From Vandiemenella viatica (taxonomy: Eukaryota; Arthropoda; Insecta; Orthoptera; Morabidae): 64,000 bases of DNA. The notes under the pieces were generated by a model, which was given only the letters and a program-made list of their open reading frames with translations, did not search any database and had not been told where the DNA came from. Position numbers and translations under genes: made by a program. Location: NCBI GenBank assembly GCA_031002005.1, contig JARYHS010008074.1:345550932-345614931 (forward strand), read 5' to 3'. Shown here in pieces: positions 23,440 to 34,880 of the stretch; positions within the stretch are counted from its first letter, which is position 1; each line of letters starts with the position of its first letter.

Positions 23440-25227
23440 AATGGTAGTTTCCCTAAACACACACACATCCTCCCCCTTTCCCACGCCCACCTACATTTGC
23501 CCTCTACTAATTTTAACTTTAAATTCTTTCAAAATTTTTGGTTAATTATTCATCATTTTTCTTAGTAATTTATTCCAATCCCTATACTCTCTCTCATACA
23601 TCCCTTCTTTCTATAACCTATCCAATGTGTCCTCCCCAGTTAAGCTTGTTATCAAATGTGATGCCAAGATATTTACATATCGAGCCTTCAACAAGCACCT
23701 TATAATTAAAAGCCACCTTTAGTTTTTTATTTGTGTATCTAATAAGCTAACTCTGCATTTATCTTCATCCTATGTTTACCAACCCAACTAGATATCCTGT
23801 CCAGATCACCCTGCCACTGTTTACAGTCCTCTACTGTTTTGATGCTTTTACATAGCATTGTCATCTGCAAGCAATCTAGTTTCTAATAGTAAACAGTCAA
23901 CACAATTATTAATTAGAATAATGAATAGCAACGGTCCCAATCTGCTACCATGTGGCACTCCAATTTTTACTTCCATTTCTTTTAATACTGCATTTCTTAC
24001 CCCAACTTTCTACATTTTAAAAATTCTCCTACCCGGCAAATCACTTTCTCATCCATTCCAATAGTTTTTACCTTATTTACTATCATTTACTATTATTCAC
24101 TCTATTAAAAGCCTTTGAAATATCTAGTGCTACACTATCAGTTTGTCCATTTCATCTGAAATATCTTGCATATATCCCACCAAATGATTGAAGATCCTTG
24201 CCTAAAGCCATGTTGCCTACTTGAAAACCACTTACACTCCTCACATATGTGGTTGCATATCAATATCTCCATTAATTTCCCTACCACTGATGTTAAACTG
24301 ATTGGCCTATAATTTTCGACTGTATTTCTCACCCCACTCCTTTATGTACAGGCACTATCATCACACTTTTTCCAGTCCTCTGGTAAGCAGCAAGTATCCA
24401 CTCAATTTAAATATTATTTTAAGGTAAGGTACAATGTCGCACATGGCTATCTTGAAGACATCTGTAGTAATATTTTCTACGCCAGCACCTTTGTTTTTTT
24501 TTTTTTCAGATTTCTTAGTTTCTCATAATGAATTTAATATTTTTTTTGGTCTGCTCATTTCTAATTTGTTGTTAAACTCATTCTCCGATTTATACCCGCC
24601 CATTTGATTCATTGTCCCTAATGCTTTCCCTAAACCAGTTACCTAAAATCTCTGCCTTTTTCAAATCCTCGGTAACTTCTTCTCAGCTCCATCCCACTAA
24701 CACAGTTTTCTAACATAGACATATAAATTTCTAGATGCATCAGTCAGTGGTCCCCTTGCACTGACAATACTGTTCATGGACCCATCTGTAGCCACCTTCT
24801 CAGCTATTATTAATTCCTTGTTTAGTTGTTTAAAATATTCCCTACTACCCTCCTGGCTCTTAACTCTGTTATGTTCACTTCTTACCACTCTTTATAACCT
24901 TATCACCTCCCTATTATAGTACACAGGTTCTCTACTTTTTCTTTATTTTCTATTTTGGAATAAATTTTTCTTCCACATTTCTTACTGTCTCCTTGAACTC
25001 TTTCCACCTTGACTCTACAGTACTTGTCTTCCTTCCGTTTGCTGAAACATTCTCTGAAATCTCTCTTCAAGTTCAATCTGTGCCTTTTTATAATTGTACC
25101 TATTTCTTGCTTCAATTTTGGCTGCTGATTCATTGAAGCCTCTAATATCCATCAGAACTGCTTCATGATCACTTATTCCTTCGGTTACTTGACATCCCAC
25201 AAGGTTATCATTGGGCTTTATTAGGCA
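23440..25227 (-). mobile_element. CR1-like LINE, 3' part (end of endonuclease, reverse transcriptase), version A
   Basis: Read on the minus strand, the end of the endonuclease (GCQVTEGISDHEAVLMDIRG, with the conserved SDH) is followed by linker and reverse-transcriptase blocks. ENYRPISLTSVVGKLMEILI (about 24310) is typical of CR1/Rex1-like elements, as is CKYLGITFDNKLNWGGHIG (about 23650). Frameshifts and stops are common. The 5' part of the same element lies at 29141-29720, displaced by the Helitron at 25228-29140. Version A has lost about 350 bp near 23580 compared with version B. Confidence 0.75.
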
Positions 25228-25843
25228 CTAGCTCGTACCCACGACTTTGAACACATGGATTAAGAATTTTTTTGCCAGAATTGAATATAGAAAGTTGTTG
25301 GTAACAAAGGATTGGTCCCAAACAACACCGAGTCGGCATAATATGACAGGAAAGCTCACTATATCATTCTATTGTCGAACCTGTGTCTTGAAGAGAATCA
25401 ATTTCCAATACATTTGTCACCATTCGAAAAGATCTCAAAATTTCATGATTACAACTGTTAATCATACTGGAAAAAAATGTCCTGTGCCCTTCATACAGAT
25501 TTTCTTGTCAAAACGTAACCAAAAGACTGAGACTTACTTCCGTATCATATATATTATTTCTATAAGGTATTTTTTTGTCACAAGCTTATATCTTCCTTCA
25601 TACTTAACCGAAATCAATAAATGAGGTGTCATTTTAAAGCTTATAGTCTCCACTTTGGTTAAATCGTATTTTAAGCAAGAAAGTTTTCGGAATTCGACCC
25701 TTAAAGGGCAAAAATGTAATTTTTTCTAAAATGCTGTTTTCTCTGTTACGAGTCAGTTATCTCCCGGGATACCTATCTGAAACCGTTTTATGAAGTATCG
25801 TTTTAAAGATTAAGATCTCCGCTTTAGTGACGTCATATATTAA

Positions 25844-26987
25844 CCCTTTCGTGACCAGTGGGAACTATAGTTCCCACTTCTTTGTTTTCGGCTTAAGTTC
25901 ACTGGTAATCATTGTTCCCACGTCTAACTTGTGCTCCCATCTCTGTTATAGTGTGGTAACTACGTGTAGTTTATCAACTGGCTCGCAGAAGCTGTTGTAT
26001 GTCTACATTCTTAGTCAATAAATGCAGTGGCGCGGTTTCTGAGTGTAAGGGACCCAATAATTTGACCACAACAGCTATATTTGTATTCTGCGCTTTTCTG
26101 TTGTGTGTGAAGTGACTTGTTTTATATTTGTCTAATTTCATATTTACTAAGGAGACAGTATATGACTGTATTTAGCAAATTTCACCAAAAACCACAGAAA
26201 TATTGCAAGGAAAGTTAGTGGGAACTATTTATCCCACTGAACTGTTTGGGATGTGCAAACTGTGTAGCAAGGAAAGTTAGTGGGAACTATTTATCCCACT
26301 GAACTGTTTGGGATGTGCAAATTGTGTAGCTGTAAAATTAGCATTTTGTTTATTGTGCGTTTCCCATTGTTTAGAATGCCTGGGCTCAGGCCAGAAGAGA
26401 TTCTGAGAATTTTGCACTCCCTACCAGAAGATGCAGAAGATTCAGAATTCAATGCTGACTCAGATTCTGATGAAGATTCAGCGAATACTTCACAGATTTC
26501 AAACAGTGTTAGTGGTAACATTATTGTGCAATGGGATGATAATGGTTTTGATTTGACAATAGAAGCTAGCGAAACTGGAAACATGTCAAACAGAAGATGC
26601 CGTTTATGTAGCACAAAGGACAAAGAAAAGAGAACAAAAGTAATGTGTAGCAGCTGTGGTGTACCTTTGTGTATAGCACCATGCTTTTCTATATTCCATA
26701 GTACATCACCATAGTGAACTCAAATGACAATACAAATTAATACATGTTTAAATGTAATATTTCTGATGTTTTTTGCACTTAAAAATAAATAAATATTTTT
26801 TTTCAAATTCCCGAGTTGAGTTAGTCCAGAGTTAAGTGGGAACAATAGTTCCCACTAATTTTTTTGTAATTATAGACTAATTATTTACATTCAAGATTGA
26901 AACTATAATTTTAAGTATGGTTCCTTAGCGCAATAAAGTGCTCATAAGAATTCCACAACTTCTGTAAATAATTTGGTCACGAAAGGG
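25844..26987 (+). mobile_element. Internally deleted piggyBac element
   Basis: The 1144-bp element is flanked by TTAA on both sides (25840-25843 and 26988-26991). Its inverted ends are CCCTTTCGTGACC and GGTCACGAAAGGG. Palindromes of the type GGGAACTATAGTTCCC lie just inside both ends. A 62-bp tandem duplication occurs at 26205-26330. Only the two extremes of the transposase remain, fused in one frame. Confidence 0.95.
26376..26714 (+). CDS. 112-residue fusion of piggyBac transposase N-terminus and cysteine-rich domain
   Basis: The frame starts MPGLRPEEILRILHSLP and runs into an acidic stretch (DSDSDEDSAN), the usual N-terminus of piggyBac transposases. The whole catalytic DDD core is missing. 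The frame then goes directly into the C-terminal cysteine-rich domain: CRLC, CSSC, CIAPC and a final His (SIFHS). That domain binds the transposon ends in known piggyBac proteins. The frame is uninterrupted and ends in TAG. It cannot cut DNA; by inference, if expressed, it might bind element ends without moving them. Expression is unknown, and an in-frame fusion could be chance. An upstream ATG at 26280 would add 32 residues that do not look like piggyBac. Confidence 0.6.
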   Translation: MPGLRPEEILRILHSLPEDAEDSEFNADSDSDEDSANTSQISNSVSGNIIVQWDDNGFDLTIEASETGNMSNRRCRLCSTKDKEKRTKVMCSSCGVPLCIAPCFSIFHSTSP

Positions 26988-28270
26988 TTAAGGCAGAAAG
27001 TTTTCGGAATTCGACCCTTAAAGGGCAAAAGTATCAATATTTTTGCAATGCATTTTTGTGTCACGAGCGATTTATCTCCCTTAATATCTAACCGATATAG
27101 ATAAATGAGGTATCATATTAAAGAATAAGGTCTCCGCCATGGTAACATTATATTTTAAGAAAGGAAGTTTTCGTAATTCGACCCTTAAAGGGCAAAAATG
27201 TCACTTTTTCTAAAATGCGTTTTTTGTATCTCGAGCCATTTATCTCCCTGGATATCTAACCAAAATCGATAAATGAAGTAGGAATATAAGGAGTAATGTA
27301 TCAGCTTTGTGAAATCATATTTTAAGAAAGAATGTTTTTGGAATTCAACCCTTAAAGGGAAAAAGTATAAATTTTTCTATAACCGATTTTTGTGTCACGA
27401 GCGATTTATCTCCCTTGATATCTAATCGATATAGATAAATGTGGTATCATGTTAAAAAATAAGGTCTCCGCCGTGGTAACATTATATTTTAAGAAAGAAA
27501 TTTTTCATAATTCGACCGATAAAAGGCAAAAAAGTCAATTTTTCGAAAATGCGTTTTTTGTGTCTCGAGCCACTTATCTCCCTTGATATCTATCCAAAAT
27601 CGATAAATCAAGTACGATTGTTAGGAATAATGTCTCAGCTTTGCTGACATCATATTTTAAGAAAGAAGTGTTTGGAATTCAACTATTAAAGGGAAAAAGT
27701 ATAAATTGTTCTACAACGTATTTTTGTGTCACGAGCCTTATATTTCCCTTGATATCTAATCGATATAGATAAATGACATATCGTATTAAAGACTAAGGTT
27801 TCCGCCGTGGTAACATTATATTCTAAGAAAGGAATTTTTCGTAATTCGACCCATAAAGCGCAAAAATGTCAATATTTCTAAAATACGTTTTTTGTGTTTC
27901 GAGCCATTTATCTCCCTGGATTTCTAACCAAAATCGATAAATGAAGTAGGAGTATGAAGAGTAATGACTGAACTTGGTGACATTATATGCAACCTCACTA
28001 ATCATCGCATTTTATTCGCGAAATTTTCGCACGGGTCGTCTAGTTTATAGTATTATTACTGCGGTTCTCACACACACACACACACACACACACTGAATGC
28101 TAACAACCCCTGAGGGATCATTATAACGTAAAAAAGTTTACACATACAGCATTGCAAGACTACCTACAATTTGCACCCCTAACTTTGTAATATCTACAGT
28201 TTAACATTCAATCCGAATAACCGACGGCCCATGCGTGACTCTTACGATCAAAAACAATTTTTAAAAATCT

Positions 28271-28354
28271 TAGCCTACACGGAGATCTGAAGCGGAGACC
28301 ATGACCCAAACATTAGTAAGCAAGCGCTTTAGTCACTGAGCTACATGCCCCTAC
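28271..28354 (-). repeat. tRNA-like module 1 inside Helitron family 3
   Basis: The minus strand reads TAGCTCAGTGACTAAAGCGC (D-arm/A-box-like) and, about 35 bases on, CTCCGCTTCAGATCTCC (T-arm/B-box-like, decayed). The partner copy in version B is 47702-47783, where the B box is better (CCGGTTCAGATC). Confidence 0.55.
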
Positions 28355-28826
28355 ACGGAAAAACAGCAGACACACCTGCATATCCAATGCGTCTGTCTAT
28401 CGCTGTTCAGTAATATTTTGAAATTAGAAGACAATATAAATTATTTATACAGATAATTTTTCAACCAAATTTAAACAGTATTTTTCTCCTTGTTTCAAAG
28501 GATAACTGTGCAACGTTTCATCGAGATCAGATGAAAACTGTCGATTTGTATGAAGAACAAACAAACCTACAAGCAAACAAACATACATACATACATACAT
28601 CTTTATATATATATAGGTTACTGCATGTCACAAACACAATTACAGCAAATCACCCCTGAGGGATCAATATAATTTAAAAAAGTATACACCTACAGCATTG
28701 AAAGACTACCTACGATTTGCCTCGCATTGCACCCTAACTTTGTGATATTTACAGTTTAATATTCAGTCCGAATAACCGATGGCCCAGGCGTGACTCTTAC
28801 GATCAAAAACAATTTTTTAAAATCTT

Positions 28827-28908
28827 AGCCTCCGCGGAGATTTGAACCGGAGACCACGACCCAAACATTTGTAAACAAGCGCTTTAACCACTGAGCTGCC
28901 TGACCACT
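28827..28908 (-). repeat. tRNA-like module 2 inside Helitron family 3
   Basis: The minus strand reads CAGCTCAGTGGTTAAAGCGC followed by CTCCGGTTCAAATCTCCGCG, a good A-box/B-box pair spaced as in a tRNA gene. The anticodon arm does not look functional. The version B partner is at 48258-48338. Confidence 0.6.
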
Positions 28909-29140
28909 ACATGGAAAAACAGTACAGAGATGTCCATACCCAACGCGTCTATCGCCGTTCAGTAGTATTTCGAAATTATGAGACATGTATTATTTATACA
29001 GATAATTTTTCAACCAAATGTAGACAGCATTTTTCTCCTTGTTTCAAAGGATAAGTGTGCAAAGTTTCATCGAGATCGGATGAAAACTGTGGATTTGTAT
29101 GAAAAACAAACAAACTTACATACAATCATCTTTATATAGA

Positions 29141-29720
29141 TATATCCAAAAAAATTTATCCCTTAGTGTTCTGCTCTACAACTTGTATAAATCCTCCTCC
29201 CCTTATTAAGGTGTTTGCAAATCTCTGTTCCCTTGTGTTATTAATATTATTTCCTACCCAGTTTAAACCTGGTAAATTTAAATCCCAACCAATAATGACC
29301 ACCCAATTCTCACCTCTGAAAACTGAGTATGAATTTAATTTCTCCCCAAGAGCCTCATCTTTATCTGTCATTCTTCCATTTTTATTACTCCAGAAATCTA
29401 CACCGAGTAACTCATGGTCATGATCTATGAATACTAGTGAACTGTGGTAGTTTTTGTTAACTAGTAAGAAAACTCATTCACTAGTTGCTCCTCTACCTCT
29501 GTAGTACACTCTGTAACCACCGGGAATAACCTCACTGTCTAGTACTTATTCTTTTAGCTAACTCTCTACTCCTATTATTACTTGTGGTTCGTATCTCTTT
29601 TAAGTTTGCAAATTTGATTATTTTGTTCGTTATACTTCTACAGTTCACCAGTAACACCTTTATTACTGGCTTTATATTTTCAGCATTTACCTCCTCCCCA
29701 GTTCTAGTGAAACAATTGTG
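29141..29720 (-). mobile_element. CR1-like LINE, 5' part (endonuclease), version A
   Basis: The minus strand encodes LLVNCRSITNKIIKFANLKE, IGVESWL, EVIPGGYRVYYRGR and WVVIIGWDLNLPGLNW. These are the ordered AP-endonuclease blocks of a Jockey/CR1-type ORF2. The frame ends at VVEQNTKG where the family 3 Helitron is inserted; the rest continues at 25227. Partner: 48575-49150. Confidence 0.75.
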
Positions 29721-29908
29721 CTATAGTTAACATTGTTCATACAATTTCAAGTAATTATTATTAGTACAAAATGTCATATCCTGTTATGTGTACCCTGTTA
29801 AATTTCCTTAAACATAATTATGCCACCTCAGTAGATTGCTTGTAAAAAAAAAAAAAAAATGTGTACGACATGAAATTTGCTAATTTTTTTTTTTATTATT
29901 AATTATAG

Positions 29909-30005
29909 GATCGTTCGAGCATTTCTAATAGAGGAGCAGAAGATTGTGGTGAAAGTTTTGAAGGCCCAGCAAGCATCAGCAAAGGCAAAGAAGGCTGAGA
30001 AATAG
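29909..30005 (+). CDS. RpL34: RpL34 last coding exon, version A (orphan in this window)
   Basis: The 97-bp exon follows AATTATAG and completes a split Arg codon. It encodes IVRAFLIEEQKIVVKVLKAQ, then QASAKAKKAEK and TAG, the C-terminus of ribosomal protein eL34. Its translation equals that of 49340-49436, which stops with TAA instead. AATAAA signals follow at about 30021 and 30032. No upstream RpL34 exon lies before it in this contig within the window. If the two versions are alleles, the missing exon should lie a few kb before position 1. If they are a true duplication, this may be a stray last exon. The reading frame and acceptor are undamaged. Confidence 0.85.
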
Positions 30006-30659
30006 ACTACTTTATCTGGAAATAAACTGTTTAATAAAATGTAAAATTATTTTGATCATTGTGTTTTTGTTAGGTATCCATTTTATAATATTCTGAACAG
30101 GAATGGTATACTTTTTTGTTTTCCTGAGTTTTATATTTACTTTTTTTACTAGATTTTTAACACAATTTCCCCTATACCTACTGAGGCATGACATAAATTT
30201 TCACTTTAAATTCTTTCATTATTTGAGGTAAATTGTTTGTTGCATCCCATAATTTCACAAATGAAAACTTTACCACTCCTTTGTACTTTTTTATTTATTT
30301 ATTCTTGGATTACAATATAATTTTAAATCATTACAGAAACAAAAATTATCCTCGATTCTTAGCTTGCTACAATATCGACTTCTATAGCCACACATTGAAA
30401 ACATGTGGCCCGTCGACGAAGGCAGGAGGCATGACCCAGTAGCCGTTAATTATTCTTAACAGACGAAGCCAGTCTGGTTTTACATCCTCCTGTGATGAAT
30501 TACAGCAAATTATAAAGTTTTTCCCGTCGCGGAATTGTAGTGACATTACTGTATCTTTTCTCTCAAAATTCTTGACTTTCCTTTCCTTTCTTTTTCTCTT
30601 TTTTTTTAATTCGACTCTAATCCATGCAGCCATTCTTCTTTTAATTATTATTTATTTAA

Positions 30660-31654
30660 ACTGTATAATTTCATCCAAGTAGTTTGCGAAGGGAATTCTC
30701 ATTTTTCCCCCTCCTTGAATCTGAGGTAGTCCGCCACAAGTTGGACCCAATAGTCTTATATATTTTCATTCTTTTGAGAAAAAATATAGTATATAGTGTT
30801 TCCCTTTAGCCATATTAAGGCGTCTGTTTTATGTTTCGAGCAGAAGTTTAGGAGTTTTTCTTGTCGTTGTGTTATCTAATATATGTGCTGTAGTACGCCT
30901 TTACCAGCTCCAAATGTCTTTGACATGGTGGCAGGTAATCCTGTGGGGTAAAGTGTCTGCCATTTGACAGTGGTTACATCTATCCATTTCTAAGAGATGG
31001 ATTCGATTTAGTTTGGTGTTAGTGGCTATTGTCTCATTCACTACCTTGTACCAGATAGAATATACGGATGTCTGTAACACTTGGTTGTGGATATTAGCCC
31101 AAAGATTTTTCCATATAATATTTGGATACTTCGTTTCCTGTCTGTTCCTTCATAATATTGTATATTATTTTGGTTGTTAAAGGCTGGTTATTTTTGTGAT
31201 GGTGCCTCAGGTATCTGAGTTCCAGGTAGAAAAGTTGTAAGTATTTCAGCTGGTTTGGTATTCCGACGATGCTGATGGGTGGTGTCATGCTATGCGGCTT
31301 GTATAGGTCGATCACATGCGCTGTAATACCTTGCGCATTCCTGCTTTTTGCCTGCAGCATATTTTTAACGAAAAGAGCTTTACTCTTCCTATATACATTA
31401 ACAAGGATAATTCCCCCTCTTTTTGTTTAGCTAGAGTCAGTGTTTCTACTTTAATTTTAAAGATTTCTCCTCTGTGTATAAAATATCCAACCACAGACAT
31501 AATGCTGCTTGCTAAGGGTGTACAAACTGGAAATACTTGCGAAGTGTACCATAGTTTCCCAAGGACAAATGTATTGATTAGTTGCACTCTCTGTATCATA
31601 TTAAGATTCCTCACTGATTGTTGTTGAAGGCAAGCTCTAATTTTGGCTAATAGA
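30660..31654 (-). mobile_element. L1/Tx1-like LINE, C-terminal part, version A, cut by the gap
   Basis: The minus-strand text matches the C-terminal region at 50890-51899 (for example MLQAKSRNAQGITAHVIDLY). It is more broken than the version B copy: the region with the CNHC zinc motif is frameshifted. It ends at the assembly gap. Confidence 0.7.
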
Positions 31655-32654
31655 NNNNNNNNNNNNNNNNNNNNNNNNNNNNNNNNNNNNNNNNNNNNNN
31701 NNNNNNNNNNNNNNNNNNNNNNNNNNNNNNNNNNNNNNNNNNNNNNNNNNNNNNNNNNNNNNNNNNNNNNNNNNNNNNNNNNNNNNNNNNNNNNNNNNNN
31801 NNNNNNNNNNNNNNNNNNNNNNNNNNNNNNNNNNNNNNNNNNNNNNNNNNNNNNNNNNNNNNNNNNNNNNNNNNNNNNNNNNNNNNNNNNNNNNNNNNNN
31901 NNNNNNNNNNNNNNNNNNNNNNNNNNNNNNNNNNNNNNNNNNNNNNNNNNNNNNNNNNNNNNNNNNNNNNNNNNNNNNNNNNNNNNNNNNNNNNNNNNNN
32001 NNNNNNNNNNNNNNNNNNNNNNNNNNNNNNNNNNNNNNNNNNNNNNNNNNNNNNNNNNNNNNNNNNNNNNNNNNNNNNNNNNNNNNNNNNNNNNNNNNNN
32101 NNNNNNNNNNNNNNNNNNNNNNNNNNNNNNNNNNNNNNNNNNNNNNNNNNNNNNNNNNNNNNNNNNNNNNNNNNNNNNNNNNNNNNNNNNNNNNNNNNNN
32201 NNNNNNNNNNNNNNNNNNNNNNNNNNNNNNNNNNNNNNNNNNNNNNNNNNNNNNNNNNNNNNNNNNNNNNNNNNNNNNNNNNNNNNNNNNNNNNNNNNNN
32301 NNNNNNNNNNNNNNNNNNNNNNNNNNNNNNNNNNNNNNNNNNNNNNNNNNNNNNNNNNNNNNNNNNNNNNNNNNNNNNNNNNNNNNNNNNNNNNNNNNNN
32401 NNNNNNNNNNNNNNNNNNNNNNNNNNNNNNNNNNNNNNNNNNNNNNNNNNNNNNNNNNNNNNNNNNNNNNNNNNNNNNNNNNNNNNNNNNNNNNNNNNNN
32501 NNNNNNNNNNNNNNNNNNNNNNNNNNNNNNNNNNNNNNNNNNNNNNNNNNNNNNNNNNNNNNNNNNNNNNNNNNNNNNNNNNNNNNNNNNNNNNNNNNNN
32601 NNNNNNNNNNNNNNNNNNNNNNNNNNNNNNNNNNNNNNNNNNNNNNNNNNNNNN
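31655..32654. other. Assembly gap, exactly 1000 N
   Basis: A round-number run of N marks a scaffold join of unknown true size. The left contig stops in the middle of duplicated sequence that continues without a break in version B (51899). Confidence 0.99.
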
Positions 32655-33964
32655 ATTAATAATATCCTAGGTAGCACAGCTATATCTGTGCTACAAAATC
32701 GTTGGAAGCTTACAGTAAAACAACGTCTTTGATACATAATGGCAGCGCTGAGCGTAACTTATTACTGACTACTTTCTGTTTCGTTTCTGGGTTTGTACAC
32801 GGAAGATATACACGAAATCCTTTTCTTATGGAACAATGATCGTTAGTATATATCTGCGTTAATTTTAAACAGGTAACAATACATTTTTCTTGGATAATAA
32901 TCAGTAGTGAGGTGTATATTTTCGTTTTTTAAACATTTGATATCTCGGAAAACTAAGCGAGATACCAAAAAAACTTATTATTCCTTTTCGATTTGTCTCG
33001 TCGAGATCTATCAGAATCAACCATCAAATCCGTAAAATTTCAGTGCCTCGGATATCATAGAATCCCCTGGGAAGCAATTGATCCAGTTTAATATATGATG
33101 TGTGCTGAAACATTAGTTTCTTTTATTGGCAAGTCTAGGTCCTCAGTGTTGAGTCCACCACGTCAGGTTTCTTGTTCTAAAGCAGTTCTGCCTGGTGTGC
33201 CTCTTTAAGAGAAATCGGGGGTTAAAAACTTTCACTTATCAGCATCAGTTTAGCTGTGCGCGTTAAGGCGGTGTATTCCTGTGTGGTTTGGTTGTGCGTT
33301 TTGATACCACTGACCGCCAACTTGGTATTTCTTTCTCATGTTTATTAGCTTTTGCAGCATTAAAAATTTGTTTTGAAACAAATTCACCAATTTATTTTTA
33401 TTTTGAGGAATATGCAATTGTTCCAAATCGGAATAGCTGACAAAAGAACTGTATACATTTTTTGGTAATATCTAGATTGGGATACTGCTGCAACCACTTT
33501 CCGTCTCGCGATGTAAACACTTCTGGATGGAGAGAATATGACATCACTACATTGCTGAATGTGACGTATACACTCCACGTGTAGCTTTAAATGTCACTGA
33601 CGGGGCCTTCCACAGAAAGTAATCCATCACTAATGCGTCTTATGTCATGAAATCTTTAATTTTGCTTCAATTGTACAGGAATAAATTCATTAGCGACGAG
33701 GTTTGGATGTTGCCTGGACCACACTGAAACGTAACTATCGAACACCTCATTGCGTTGCAGTCTTTCATCAATAGGTGATTTGCAGAAGAAATGCAAAAAA
33801 AAAGTCGGAATACAAAAGAAGTTTCTCTGTCCCCTTTATACTTTCAACGTTCAATTCTGCCTGAGTATTTCATCCTCTGTGTCATCACAAAGTTTTACGT
33901 ATTTATCCAATTGCACCATTTACATTAACACATTACAGAAGTAACCAATTATTTTTATTTCGAA
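32655..33964. other. No gene recognised
   Basis: AT-rich DNA. Part of it (about 32930-33070, TGATATCTCGGAAAACTAAG onward) has the look of a dispersed repeat, but no ends were found. The N-terminal RpL34 exon was searched for by eye here and not found. Confidence 0.45.
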
Positions 33965-34009
33965 CTAGCTGGTACCCATGACTTCATTCGTGTTTGTTAA
34001 GAACTTGGA

Positions 34010-34850
34010 TTGACAGCTACAGACATCTAATCACCATAGTGCACGAAGGGAGACTTCATGCTATAACCACACACAAACGTCAGTGATCTACGCTAGATAG
34101 TTTAGGCTGAAAAGTGATACACCATGACACGTCTTTGGTAGAAATATGAAAGTACCGCAGGTCGACCACTTTCAACCACTATATCTTCCACACCCCCATA
34201 GCTACCGACATCTAATCACCATAGTAAACGATACCAGACACGATACCACGACCACACACAACCACCAATGGTCTATGCTGTGTAGTTGTGGCAGCAGAGT
34301 GACATATACGGAGACTCGTATTTTTGGCCAAAATACGAAAATATCCTTGATTGGCTACTTTCAACCACCATATCTCCCACACTACCACAGTTACCAAAAT
34401 TCGGCCAACGTTGTTATCGACGGTTGACTCTGCTACTACCATACACAACACCAGTGAACTGCGCTAGATAGTTTTGGCTGAAAAGTGATACACCATGACA
34501 CATACATTTTAGGTAGAAATATGAAAGTGCCGCAGGCCGACCACTTTCAACCACCATATCTCCCACACCTCCATAGCTGCCGACATCTAACCACCATAGT
34601 ACACGATACCACTACCACACACAAACACCATTGGTCTGTGCTATGTAGTTGTGGCAACAGAGTGACATATACATGTGTTTGGTTGAAATACGAAAATGCC
34701 CTGTATCAACCACTTGTAAACATCATTTCTCCCACATCCCCACAGCTATCGACTTTCGGCCAACGTTGTGCATGACAGGAAACTCCAAGCTGCTTCCACA
34801 CACAAAGACCAGTGATCTGTGCTAGGTAGTGGTGGCTGAAAAGTGAAATA
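34010..34850 (+). repeat. Minisatellite, ~186-bp unit, about 4.5 copies
   Basis: Units begin near 34186, 34371, 34557 and 34728 with ATCTCCCACAC.CC..AGCTA, and carry GACATCTAA.CACCATAGTA and GTG.TATGTAGTTGTGGCA. Alternate units resemble each other more, so the true period may be a ~370-bp dimer. No coding role is evident. Confidence 0.75.
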
Positions 34851-34880
34851 TAGGAAAACACAAGTCTATTTATATATATA

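Larger units (their letters stand above)
25545..28043 (+). mobile_element. Non-autonomous Helitron, family 1, absent from version B
   Basis: The element begins TCATATATATTATTTC and ends with the hairpin GCGAAATTTTCGC followed by ACGGGTCGTCTAG. It lies between A (25544) and T (28044). Version B shows the empty site at 47472/47473 (TTCCATA then TTTATAG), with no duplication or loss. The interior is an array of ~175-bp units carrying CCCTTAAAGGG and TTATCTCCCTTGATATCTA. A piggyBac element (25844-26987) is nested within it. There is no Rep/helicase gene. Confidence 0.9.
25228..29140 (-). mobile_element. Non-autonomous Helitron, family 3, inserted in the CR1-like LINE (version A)
   Basis: On the minus strand it starts TCTATATAAAGATG (29140) and ends ACGAGCTAG (25228), preceded by the short stem TCGTGGGTACGA. 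It sits between A and T in the LINE. Removing it restores the LINE frame (NILDICLIKPNDNLVGC, allowing one stop), which defines both ends without any target duplication. The interior has two ~530-bp tandem modules (28060-28618 and 28619-29140). Each has a TTACTGC start, a CA- or ACAT-rich tract and a minus-strand tRNA-like sequence. A family 1 Helitron (25545-28043) is nested inside; the version B copy without it is 1453 bp. Confidence 0.8.
15587..31654. repeat. Large duplicated segment, version A (partner 39924-51899)
   Basis: This segment aligns in the same orientation with 39924-51899 and shows only a few percent substitutions by eye. The length difference is explained by A-only insertions (18153-19877, 20713-22118, 25545-28043) and B-only pieces (40748-40885, about 42225-42415, part of 45150-45520, about 50089-50885). 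It ends exactly at the assembly gap. At 15587-18150 no gene is seen; that part holds tRNA-like repeat heads and low-complexity DNA. Confidence 0.9.

Noticed and set aside
28827..28908. Functional tRNA gene
   Set aside because: The A and B boxes are good but the anticodon arm and acceptor stem do not pair convincingly, and it lies in a repeated Helitron module.
31637..32737. Long open frames across the gap on both strands
   Set aside because: They consist of N and contain no real sequence.
33965..34850. Several 60-96-codon frames in the minisatellite
   Set aside because: They are repeat-derived, appear on both strands and have no protein features.
34010..34850. CRISPR-like array
   Set aside because: The whole ~186-bp unit repeats, with no short repeat/unique spacer pattern, and the DNA is eukaryotic; it is a minisatellite.
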